Shown: positions 42,182-49,524 of the stretch, one piece after another
How the letters are laid out: each line of letters begins with the position of its first letter
Numbering within the stretch: the stretch's first letter is position 1
Source of the DNA: CAYWPG01 sp964460035
Lineage (GTDB): Bacteria; Pseudomonadota; Gammaproteobacteria; Nitrococcales; AK92
DNA length: 64,000 nt
Direction of reading: 5' to 3'
Assembly (NCBI GenBank): GCA_964460035.1
Contig: CAYWPG010000009.1
Span: 1-64,000, forward strand
Translations under genes and position numbers: made by a program
Notes under the pieces: model-generated
Databases searched by the model: none
Seen by the model: the letters and a program-made list of their open reading frames with translations, nothing else
Told to the model about the DNA's origin: nothing

Positions 42182-43177
42182 ATGATCAACCGCCACAATC
42201 TTGCCGCCACGATCGATTTCGCAGAGATCGCGGAAGAAGATGAATTGCTGCTGGACGAAGAAGCCAGCGATCTCGATGGCGTAGACGATGATGAGGGAAA
42301 CGTCGATGATGCCAGCGTATTCGCCGCCGGTGGCAGCTCGCAGTCCAGTCTCGATGCGACACAGCTTTATCTCAACGAAATAGGTTATTCGCCGCTTCTC
42401 ACTGCGGAGGAGGAGGTTTACTACTCGAGGCGGGCCTTAGCCGGCGATGCCGCGGCGCGTGCCCGCATGATCGAGAGCAACCTCCGCTTGGTGGTTAAGA
42501 TCGCGCGCCGCTACACCAACCGCGGACTGGCGTTCTTGGACCTGATCGAAGAGGGTAATCTGGGCCTGATTCGGGCGGTGGAGAAGTTCGATCCGGAACG
42601 CGGTTTCCGGTTCTCGACTTACGCGACTTGGTGGATCCGCCAAACCATCGAGCGGGCCATCATGAATCAAAGCCGCACCATCCGCTTGCCCATCCACGTT
42701 ATCAAGGAGATTAATCAGTATTTACGCACGGCGCGCCAGCTCGCACAGACACTGGATCACGAGCCTTCCGTAGAGGAAATCGCGGCCGCTATGAATAGGC
42801 CGGTGGAAGACGTACGCCGCATGATCGGCCTCAATGAGACCACCACCTCGGTAGATGTGCCGATTGGCAACGATGCCGACCGCGTCTTATTGGACGCGAT
42901 TCCCGACGAGAACAGTCCGGACCCGGTTTCGACGCTGCAGAACGATGCGGTAGCCATGCAGCTCGATAATTGGCTGGATCAGCTCAACGAGAAGCAGCGT
43001 GCGGTGGTGGAGCGGCGCTTCGGGTTGCGCGGTTTCGAGAAAGCCACCCTGGAAGAGGTGGGCAGCGAAATCGGGGTGACCCGCGAACGCGTCCGGCAGA
43101 TACAGATCGATGCGCTGAAAAAGTTGCGGGAGATGATGGAAAGCTCCGGCTTTTCACAGGAAGCTGTGCTCGACTAG
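42182..43177 (+). CDS. rpoS: RNA polymerase sigma factor RpoS (sigma-38)
   Basis: Stationary-phase and general-stress sigma factor. The ATG at 42182 follows a strong purine ribosome-binding site (gaggaggggagagg). 331 aa (E. coli 330), with a very acidic N-terminal segment (~12-50). Region 1.2/2: DATQLYLNEIGYSPLLTAEE, NLRLVVKIARRYTNRGLAFL, DLIEEGNLGLIRAVEKFDPE; region 2.4 FSTYATWWIRQTIERAIMNQ; regions 3 and 4 end with GVTRERVRQIQIDALKKLRE. Its place after surE-pcm-nlpD confirms RpoS rather than RpoD or RpoH. Confidence 0.98.
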   Translation: MINRHNLAATIDFAEIAEEDELLLDEEASDLDGVDDDEGNVDDASVFAAGGSSQSSLDATQLYLNEIGYSPLLTAEEEVYYSRRALAGDAAARARMIESNLRLVVKIARRYTNRGLAFLDLIEEGNLGLIRAVEKFDPERGFRFSTYATWWIRQTIERAIMNQSRTIRLPIHVIKEINQYLRTARQLAQTLDHEPSVEEIAAAMNRPVEDVRRMIGLNETTTSVDVPIGNDADRVLLDAIPDENSPDPVSTLQNDAVAMQLDNWLDQLNEKQRAVVERRFGLRGFEKATLEEVGSEIGVTRERVRQIQIDALKKLREMMESSGFSQEAVLD

Positions 43178-43191
43178 CCGTAGCGTAGACC

Positions 43192-43221
43192 CGGCGGGCG
43201 CTGCCCGCCGTAACTCTTTTT
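43192..43221. terminator. Terminator between rpoS and the Mth938-family gene
   Basis: Perfect 8-bp stem cggcgggc/gcccgccg with a 3-nt loop, followed on the plus strand by taactcttttt. It lies between convergent stop codons and may serve both genes, though the T tract favours rpoS. Confidence 0.75.
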
Positions 43222-43223
43222 AC

Positions 43224-43595
43224 CTACCGCAGCAGGAGCGCCGCGGCAACGCGGCGCTCCTCCGACGCCAGCACGTTGTAGGTGCGGCAAGCCGCGCCCG
43301 TATCCATTACTTCGACGCCGATTCCGCGAGCGATCAAATGACGCAGTAGCGCCACGTCAGGGAACTGCTGGCGTACTCCCGTTCCCAGCAGCACGACCTC
43401 CGGATCCAGCGCTATGATGGCATCGAGATGCTCCTGCGTCAGGTCCGCAAGGACTTGCGGCGGCCAGTCGCGAACCAGGGTGTTCGCCGTCACCACCACG
43501 CTTTCGGTGAACACTTCGTTATTGATGGTAACCCGCCCCGCTTCGAAACTGCGGATACGGTGCTCGGAACCATAGATTTCTTGTGTCAGTTTCAT
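43224..43595 (-). CDS. Mth938-like domain protein (DUF498 family)
   Basis: A 123-aa protein of the Mth938/NDUFAF3-like family. The start at 43595 (MKLTQEIYGSEHRIRSFEAG) matches the family N-terminus; the frame extends 18 codons upstream without similarity. Family landmarks: VVVTANTLVRDWPP, LGTGVRQQFPD, and GIGVEVMDTGAACRTYNVL. Mitochondrial NDUFAF3 assists complex I assembly; the bacterial function is unknown. The last codons include a perfect 11-bp inverted repeat with a GCAA loop (43235-43260). The promoter at 43605-43632 would yield a nearly leaderless mRNA. Confidence 0.9.
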   Translation of the reverse strand: MKLTQEIYGSEHRIRSFEAGRVTINNEVFTESVVVTANTLVRDWPPQVLADLTQEHLDAIIALDPEVVLLGTGVRQQFPDVALLRHLIARGIGVEVMDTGAACRTYNVLASEERRVAAALLLR

Positions 43596-43604
43596 GGCGG
43601 CAAC

Positions 43605-43632
43605 CTTATAGCAGGCACGCGGCTGCTGACAA
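43605..43632 (-). promoter_or_regulatory. Promoter for the Mth938-family gene
   Basis: Minus strand: -35 TTGTCA (43627-43632), 16-bp spacer, -10 TATAAG (43605-43610) preceded by TGC (extended -10). The expected transcription start is only 2-5 nt before the ATG at 43595. Confidence 0.6.
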
Positions 43633-43642
43633 CCGCTTCGCA

Positions 43643-43670
43643 TTGACATGGGGCCGGCCGGGCCTATAAG
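43643..43670 (+). promoter_or_regulatory. Strong divergent promoter upstream of the hom region
   Basis: Perfect -35 TTGACA (43643-43648), 16-bp spacer, -10 TATAAG (43665-43670). It is the best sigma-70 match I found in the window. It points toward hom, whose start codon is nearly 500 bp downstream, and is back-to-back with the Mth938 promoter (10 bp between the -35 boxes). Confidence 0.7.
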
Positions 43671-43676
43671 TTGCTC

Positions 43677-44165
43677 CAGCCTGCTTGACCGGCCGCCTCA
43701 AGGAAGATGTGCACGCGCGCCCTAGCGGGACGGCAGCCGTGGCGGGAGGATGCGCGTGCGGGCACATCTCCAGGCGCGTTCCGGTTGCGCCTGACCTCTG
43801 AGAGGCTCCTAGGAACAGTATGGCGGCGGCGTGCCTGTTTCCCTAGGTCGGGAGGGGCCGTATCGCACTGGCCTTGGTTTGCGCGATATACCGGCAAATG
43901 CGCTACCGGATCGAGTGCTATTTGCGCCACAGCCGCTACAATAGGCGCGACCGGCGGCTCGGCGGATTGTGCGATCGCACATGGCCCGCCAGGGATGCGC
44001 CGAATTCGCCCGTTCGATCATGCCGTATTCCCGTCGGGTTCTCCATGTGACGTGGGTTGCGGAGCGGTGCTGCGCTGCGTATGACGCGGCCCCATGACGG
44101 CTAGATCAGCGGCTACGCGGTATCTTTCGGGCTGCCGAAGACTGGACGACGAGGAGATATAAACG
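43677..44165 (+). other. Long structured untranslated region: hom leader or small RNA
   Basis: About 490 nt between a strong promoter and hom with no recognisable gene. It holds three inverted repeats: 43705-43769 (agatgtgc and acgcgc arms with a 4-nt bulge and a 33-nt loop), 43808-43847 (cctaggaacag with ctgtttccctagg) and 43893-43928 (ggc-aaat-gcgct arms, 9-nt loop containing GGA), plus a 12-nt palindrome gtgcgatcgcac at 43969-43980. No T-tract terminator is seen before hom. Either a long hom leader or an independent RNA is possible. Confidence 0.5.
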
Positions 44166-45482
44166 TTGAAGTCGGTAAAGGTGGGGTTGTTAGGGTTAGG
44201 TACGGTCGGTGCAGGGACCGTCAACCTGCTCTCGCGAAATAGCGACGAGATCACGCGTCGGGCTGGCCGCGGCATCAGGATAGTCCACGCGGCAGCTCGC
44301 CACCTCGATCGTCCGCGGGCTTGCAATACCGAAGGCATTCAGCTGACCAGCGACCCGTTCGAGGTCGTCAACAATCCCGAGCTGGACGTGATCGTCGAAC
44401 TCATTGGTGGCGAGGAGCCCGCCCGGGAACTGGTGCTGCGCGCTATCGACAACGGCAAGCACGTTGTCACGGCCAATAAGGCGCTGATCGCTACGCATGG
44501 CAACGAGATCTTCGAGCATGCGCGGGCCAAAGGGGTGACCGTGGCCTTCGAGGCGGCCGTGGCGGGCGGCATTCCCATCATCAAGGCGATTCGCGAGGGC
44601 CTGGCGGGGAACCGCATCGAGTGGCTGGCCGGCATTATCAACGGCACCTCCAACTATATTCTGACCGAGATGTTCTATGAGCAGCGCGACTTCGCCGAGG
44701 TCCTGGCCGAAGCGCAGCGCCTGGGCTATGCCGAAGCGGATCCGACCTTCGATATCGAAGGGGTGGACGCCGCTCACAAGCTCACCATTCTGGCATCCAT
44801 CGCGTTCGGCATTCCGCTGCAGTTCGATAAGGTTTACACCGAAGGCATCAGTCAGATCACGCGTGCTGACGTTGCCTATGCCGAAGAGCTGGGGTATCGC
44901 ATCAAGCACCTGGGGATTTGCCGTCATCACGGCAGCGGCAATGGAATCGTGCTGCGCGTTCACCCCACCTTGCTGCCGGCCCGGCAGCTGCTGGCGAATG
45001 TCCATGGCGTAATGAACGCTGTGATGGTGTGCGGCGATGCCGTCGGCTCCACGCTCTACTATGGGCCTGGCGCCGGCGCGGAGCCGACCGCGTCGGCCGT
45101 GGTGGCGGACCTGGTGGACGTGGTGCGCGAATTCAACGTGGAGCCGGAAAACCGGGTACCGTACCTCGCCTTCCAGTCGCACGCGCTCTCGGACGAGGTC
45201 GTGTTGGACATGGGCGAAGTGGAAACGGCGTACTACCTGCGCATGCAGGCGCGCGACGAGCCCGGGGTGCTGGCGGACGTGACGCGCATCCTGGGTAATC
45301 ATCGCATCAGCATCGAAGCCATCTTGCAGAAGCAGCCCGAGCAGGAGGCGGAGCATGTGCCGGTGATTCTGCTCACCCACAAGGTGAAGGAATCGCAGAT
45401 GAACCACGCGATCCGCGAGATCGAGATGCTGCCCTCTATTCAGGGCCGCCTGACCCGCATTCGGGTCGAGAATTTGGAATAA
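44166..45482 (+). CDS. hom: Homoserine dehydrogenase
   Basis: Reduces aspartate semialdehyde to homoserine at the branch to threonine and methionine. 438 aa, the monofunctional form without aspartokinase. A TTG start at 44166 has gaggag about 9 nt upstream. NAD(P) motif VGLLGLGTVGAGTVNLL; catalytic-domain motif TANKALIATHG; GIINGTSNYIL; C-terminal ACT domain DEPGVLADVTRILGNHRISI (~355-430), implying feedback control by threonine. thrC follows after 45 bp. Confidence 0.97.
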   Translation: MKSVKVGLLGLGTVGAGTVNLLSRNSDEITRRAGRGIRIVHAAARHLDRPRACNTEGIQLTSDPFEVVNNPELDVIVELIGGEEPARELVLRAIDNGKHVVTANKALIATHGNEIFEHARAKGVTVAFEAAVAGGIPIIKAIREGLAGNRIEWLAGIINGTSNYILTEMFYEQRDFAEVLAEAQRLGYAEADPTFDIEGVDAAHKLTILASIAFGIPLQFDKVYTEGISQITRADVAYAEELGYRIKHLGICRHHGSGNGIVLRVHPTLLPARQLLANVHGVMNAVMVCGDAVGSTLYYGPGAGAEPTASAVVADLVDVVREFNVEPENRVPYLAFQSHALSDEVVLDMGEVETAYYLRMQARDEPGVLADVTRILGNHRISIEAILQKQPEQEAEHVPVILLTHKVKESQMNHAIREIEMLPSIQGRLTRIRVENLE

Positions 45483-45527
45483 CCACCCATTAGGGTTTCT
45501 TATAGCCCCTTATCGCGAGCGAGATAT

Positions 45528-46655
45528 ATGCCATTCCGACCCCGCTATACAGGTCTTATCGACAAGTATCGGGACCGTCTGCCTGTCAAGGACGACACCC
45601 GAGTGATCAGTCTTGGCGAGGGCAACACCCCGCTGATAAAGCTAAACAACATTCCGCGCGAGCTGGGTCGGGATGTCGATATTTACGTCAAGTACGAAGG
45701 GCTGAATCCTACCGGGTCGTTCAAGGATCGCGGTATGACCATGGCTGTCACCAAAGCGGTGGAGGAGGGCAGCCAGGCCATTATCTGCGCGTCCACAGGA
45801 AACACGTCGGCGTCGGCGGCGGCTTATGCCGCGCGTGCGGGGATCAAGGCCTTCGTGCTGATTCCCGATGGCAAGATTGCCATGGGCAAGCTCGCCCAGG
45901 CGGTCATGCATGGCGCCGAGGTCATTCAGATCCGCGGCAACTTCGACGAGGGCATGCGCTTGGTCAAGGAGGTGGCAGCGCATGCGCCGGTGACCATCGT
46001 CAACTCCATCAATCCGTTCCGCCTGCAAGGACAGAAGACGGCGGCGTTCGAGATCGTCGAGGAGCTGGAGCGTGCTCCGGACTTCCACTGCCTGCCGGTC
46101 GGCAATGCCGGCAATATTACGGCGCACTGGATAGGCTATAGCGAGTACGCTGGCATCGATACCGCCGCCAATACTTTCTCCGGCGGCCACAGCCGCTATG
46201 CCAGCGCCATAGTCGGCAGCCGGCCGAAAATGGTCGGCTACCAGGCAGCCGGCAGCGCGCCCTTTGCGCGCGGCGCGATGGTGGACGATCCGGAGACAGT
46301 GGCCACCGCGATTCGTATCGGGCACCCGCAGTCTTGGGATCATGCCTGGAAGGTTCAGGAAGAGTCGGGCGGTTGGTTCGACGAGTGCAGCGACGAGGAG
46401 ATCCTGGCAGCCCAGCGCCTGCTTGCGCAAAAGGAAGGCGTGTTCTGCGAGCCGGCGTCGGCAACCTCGCTTGCCGGGGCGCTGCGCGATATTCGCTCCG
46501 GGCGGATTCCGGAGGGTTCGACGATCGTGTGCACTCTGACCGGCCATGGCCTCAAGGATCCCGACATCGTCATCGCCAATCACGCCAATGCGCCGGTGAC
46601 GACCGTCGATGCCAAGCTGGACGCGGTCAAGCAGGCGATCCTGGGCCGGATTTAA
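45528..46655 (+). CDS. thrC: Threonine synthase
   Basis: PLP enzyme converting O-phosphohomoserine to threonine. 375 aa, the shorter Pseudomonas/plant-like class rather than the ~430-aa E. coli class. SLGEGNTPLIKL; PLP-lysine motif NPTGSFKDRGM with Lys66; ICASTGNTSASAAAYAARAG; LPVGNAGNITAHW. No thrB for homoserine kinase is present in the window. The next gene starts 6 bp downstream. Confidence 0.97.
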   Translation: MPFRPRYTGLIDKYRDRLPVKDDTRVISLGEGNTPLIKLNNIPRELGRDVDIYVKYEGLNPTGSFKDRGMTMAVTKAVEEGSQAIICASTGNTSASAAAYAARAGIKAFVLIPDGKIAMGKLAQAVMHGAEVIQIRGNFDEGMRLVKEVAAHAPVTIVNSINPFRLQGQKTAAFEIVEELERAPDFHCLPVGNAGNITAHWIGYSEYAGIDTAANTFSGGHSRYASAIVGSRPKMVGYQAAGSAPFARGAMVDDPETVATAIRIGHPQSWDHAWKVQEESGGWFDECSDEEILAAQRLLAQKEGVFCEPASATSLAGALRDIRSGRIPEGSTIVCTLTGHGLKDPDIVIANHANAPVTTVDAKLDAVKQAILGRI

Positions 46656-46661
46656 CGTCTG

Positions 46662-47663
46662 ATGGCGCGTCGTGTTCGGCTGCTCGTTCCCGGTCTGCTC
46701 GGCCCGCTGCCCGAAGGCACGGAGCTTGGCTTGCCGCAGCTGCCGGCACTGGAGACGCTGCTCGCCAGAGGCCGCCGTGTGCCGGTACCGGACGGCGGCC
46801 TGGAAGCGCTGATTCACGCTCAGTTCGCTCCCGATATGATCGCCCAGCCTGCGCCCGGAGCGATCGCTCTTTTCGGCGACAGGGGAGAGCCTGGCGACGG
46901 GTACTGGCTGCGCGCCGATCCGGTTCATCTGGAAGCGGACCGCGATCGGGTCATGCTGCTGCTTGGCGATCTAGCCCTCACGCAGGCGGAAGCCGACGAG
47001 CTGGTCGAGGCTTTCAATCGTTTCTTTGGCGACGATGGTCTGGAGCTGGTCGCGCCCACGCCCATGCGCTGGTACCTGCGCATGGAGAAGGTGCCGCAGG
47101 TGCAAACCTGGCCAACGGATCGTGTCAGCGGCCGCTACATCGATGCTTACTTGCCCAGCGGACCCGATGCAACCGCTTTCACGCGCCTGCTGAACGAGAT
47201 CCAGATGTTCCTGCATGCCAGCCCTGTCAACAGTGCCAGGCGCGCAGCCGGCCAGACCACCGTCAACGGCTTGTGGTTATGGGGCGGCGGGCATCTCCCT
47301 CGCGATAACAAGTGGGACTGTCGCTGGACTAGCGTGTTGGCGGAGCATCCTTCCGCCCGCGGCTGGGCCCGATTATGCGGGCTGAACGCCGAGCGTGCGG
47401 ATCTGCGGGCAGCGCAGGGCGAGCAGGTGCTGGCAGTGGTCGAGTCTGCCTGGGCCGCTTTGATGAGTGGAAATCTAGCATCGTGGGAGCAGGCGCTGAT
47501 CGAGATCGAGAATGAATGGTGCCAGCCTTTGCTGGCAGCGCTGCGTAGCGGAACGCTGGCCGAGATCGAGCTGCTTAGCGACAAAGCCGGTTGGCGGCTC
47601 GGGCGGCGCGCGCTGCGCCGCTTTTGGCGGCGCCGACGCGCGCTGGAACATTGGTTGCAATGA
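46662..47663 (+). CDS. RpfE-like conserved protein (COG4255-type)
   Basis: 333-aa cytosolic protein of a family annotated as regulatory protein RpfE, or as remotely related to phosphoglycerate mutase. I recognise the C-terminal-half landmark LLNEIQMFLHASPVN followed by NGLWLWGGG, and the two-part layout; no signal peptide or membrane segment is seen. I see no clear alkaline-phosphatase-type metal motif, so a mutase activity is doubtful. It lies 6 bp after thrC and 59 bp before recJ; in Xanthomonas rpfE also neighbours recJ. The function is unknown. Confidence 0.75.
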   Translation: MARRVRLLVPGLLGPLPEGTELGLPQLPALETLLARGRRVPVPDGGLEALIHAQFAPDMIAQPAPGAIALFGDRGEPGDGYWLRADPVHLEADRDRVMLLLGDLALTQAEADELVEAFNRFFGDDGLELVAPTPMRWYLRMEKVPQVQTWPTDRVSGRYIDAYLPSGPDATAFTRLLNEIQMFLHASPVNSARRAAGQTTVNGLWLWGGGHLPRDNKWDCRWTSVLAEHPSARGWARLCGLNAERADLRAAQGEQVLAVVESAWAALMSGNLASWEQALIEIENEWCQPLLAALRSGTLAEIELLSDKAGWRLGRRALRRFWRRRRALEHWLQ

Positions 47664-47722
47664 TTACCGCCCCGCTGCCGGGCGTGGTTATCGTACGGAT
47701 GCGCTGAGGCGGCTCAGACACT

Positions 47723-49447
47723 ATGAAGAAACGCATTCTGCGCCGCGAGGCCCCCTTAAATCTGGACCACCATCATGGTCTGCACCCGCTGTTGGCGCGC
47801 ATCTACGCCGCCCGTGCCCATGGCGAGCCGGTGCGTCCTCTGGCGGGGCTGAGGGAGCTGCTCCCGGTGGATACCCTGACCGGTGTCGAACGCGCCGCAG
47901 AGCTGCTGGCGGAGGCGGTTATCGGTCAGCGCTCCATTCTCATCGTTGGCGACTTCGATGCCGATGGCGCCACCAGCTGCGCCTTGGCGATCATGGCATT
48001 GCGGGCCTTCGGTGCGGCTGCGGTGGACTACCTGGTCCCCAACCGCTTCACCTATGGCTATGGCTTGACCCCGCAGATCGTCGAGCTGGCCGCGCAATAT
48101 GGGCCGGACTTGCTGGTGACCGTGGACAACGGTATTTCCAGTGTCGAAGGCGTCGCGGCGGCGCGGGAGCGCGGAATGCAGGTGGTGATTACCGACCACC
48201 ACCTGCCGGGCGCCGAGCTGCCGGCGGCGGATGCTATCGTCAACCCCAACCTGCCGGGCAACGCGTTCGGCAGCAAGCACCTGGCCGGAGTAGGGGTCAT
48301 CTTCTATCTCATGCTCGCGTTGCGGGCGCATTTGCGCAGCCGCGATTGGTTCGCGTCCACGGGGCGGGCCGAGCCGAATATGGCGGAATTGCTGGATCTG
48401 GTCGCGCTGGGCACGGTGGCGGATGTGGTGGTGCTGGACCGCAACAACCGCATTCTGGTCGATCAGGGCATACGCCGCATCCGTGCGGGGCGCACCCGGC
48501 CGGGAATTCTGGCTTTGCTGGAGGTGGCGGGCCGCGATCCGCGCCGATTGGTCGCAGCGGATCTTGGGTTTGCCGTTGCACCGCGCTTGAATGCGGCTGG
48601 GCGGCTGGAGGATATGGCGCTGGGGATCGAGTGCTTGCTGTGCGAGGACATCACGCGGGCACGTAGGCTGGCCGCTCAGCTCGACGAGCTCAACAGCCAG
48701 CGGCGGGAGATCGAGGCGCAGATGCAGGCCGACGCCAGGGCAGCGGTGGAGCGCTTGGGGGAGGCATGGCAGGGGGCTATCCCGCCGGGGCTTTGCCTGA
48801 TGGATGCCAGCTGGCATCAAGGCGTGATAGGCATTGTCGCGGGGCGCATCAGGGAGCGTTATCACCGGCCTGTGATAGCATTCGCTCCCGCCGGCGAGGA
48901 CGAGCTCAAAGGGTCGGCGCGGTCGATCCCGGGGCTGCACATACGCGACCTCTTGGAGAGTATCGCCAGCCGCAACCCCGGGCTGATAGAGCGCTTCGGC
49001 GGCCACGCAATGGCTGCCGGACTGACGCTGCGCCCGCAGCGGTTCGAGGAGTTCGCACGGGTGTTCGCCGACAGCGTCGCCGCGACGGTTAGCCCGGAAG
49101 ACTTGGAAGGCGCGATACTCACCGACGGGGAGCTGGCGCCGGAAGAATTGGATCTGGGCGTGGCGGAGCTTCTGCGCGAAGCCGGACCTTGGGGACATGG
49201 CTTTCCGGAGCCCATCTTCGATGGCCGATTCGAAATCGGCGAGGCGCGCATTGTTGGCCAGCGGCATGTGAAATACAGCCTGCGTCTACCGAACACGCAC
49301 ACCTGGCTGGACGGGATTGCATTCAACGGGGTGGAGCACGGTTGGCACGAACTCGTGGGCGAGGTGCATCTGGCTTATAAGTTGGATGTGAACGAGTTTC
49401 GTGGTCGCCGCAGCTTGCAGCTGATGATAGAGCACATCGCCTGCTGA
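47723..49447 (+). CDS. recJ: Single-stranded-DNA-specific exonuclease RecJ
   Basis: 5'-3' ssDNA exonuclease for recombination, mismatch and base-excision repair. 574 aa (E. coli 577). DHH phosphoesterase motifs: DFDAD at 77-81, TVDNGISS, and ITDHHLPG with Asp158-His159-His160; DHHA1 domain with DASWHQGVIGIVAGRI and RFGGHAMAAGLTL; C-terminal OB domain. Last gene of the hom-thrC-rpfE-like-recJ run, convergent with prc. Confidence 0.98.
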   Translation: MKKRILRREAPLNLDHHHGLHPLLARIYAARAHGEPVRPLAGLRELLPVDTLTGVERAAELLAEAVIGQRSILIVGDFDADGATSCALAIMALRAFGAAAVDYLVPNRFTYGYGLTPQIVELAAQYGPDLLVTVDNGISSVEGVAAARERGMQVVITDHHLPGAELPAADAIVNPNLPGNAFGSKHLAGVGVIFYLMLALRAHLRSRDWFASTGRAEPNMAELLDLVALGTVADVVVLDRNNRILVDQGIRRIRAGRTRPGILALLEVAGRDPRRLVAADLGFAVAPRLNAAGRLEDMALGIECLLCEDITRARRLAAQLDELNSQRREIEAQMQADARAAVERLGEAWQGAIPPGLCLMDASWHQGVIGIVAGRIRERYHRPVIAFAPAGEDELKGSARSIPGLHIRDLLESIASRNPGLIERFGGHAMAAGLTLRPQRFEEFARVFADSVAATVSPEDLEGAILTDGELAPEELDLGVAELLREAGPWGHGFPEPIFDGRFEIGEARIVGQRHVKYSLRLPNTHTWLDGIAFNGVEHGWHELVGEVHLAYKLDVNEFRGRRSLQLMIEHIAC

Positions 49448-49461
49448 CCGGCGCCGCGCCC

Positions 49462-49489
49462 TACGGCCGCCGCCGTGGCGGCGACCGTA
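49462..49489. terminator. Bidirectional terminator between recJ and prc
   Basis: Inverted repeat tacgg-c-cgccgcc/ggcggcg-a-ccgta: 12 paired bases with one mismatch and a GT loop, followed by ctcctccttt. It lies between convergent stop codons. Confidence 0.6.
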
Positions 49490-49524
49490 CTCCTCCTTTG
49501 GGCTTTTCGCTTGTTTCCTCCCGA

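Noticed and set aside
43707..44084. Open frames in the region before hom (plus and minus strand)
   Set aside because: Compositionally biased, no ribosome-binding site, and disrupted by inverted repeats; an RNA element is the better reading.
43677..44165. Threonine attenuator with a leader peptide before hom
   Set aside because: No short frame rich in Thr/Ile codons and no terminator hairpin with a T tract, both required for that mechanism.
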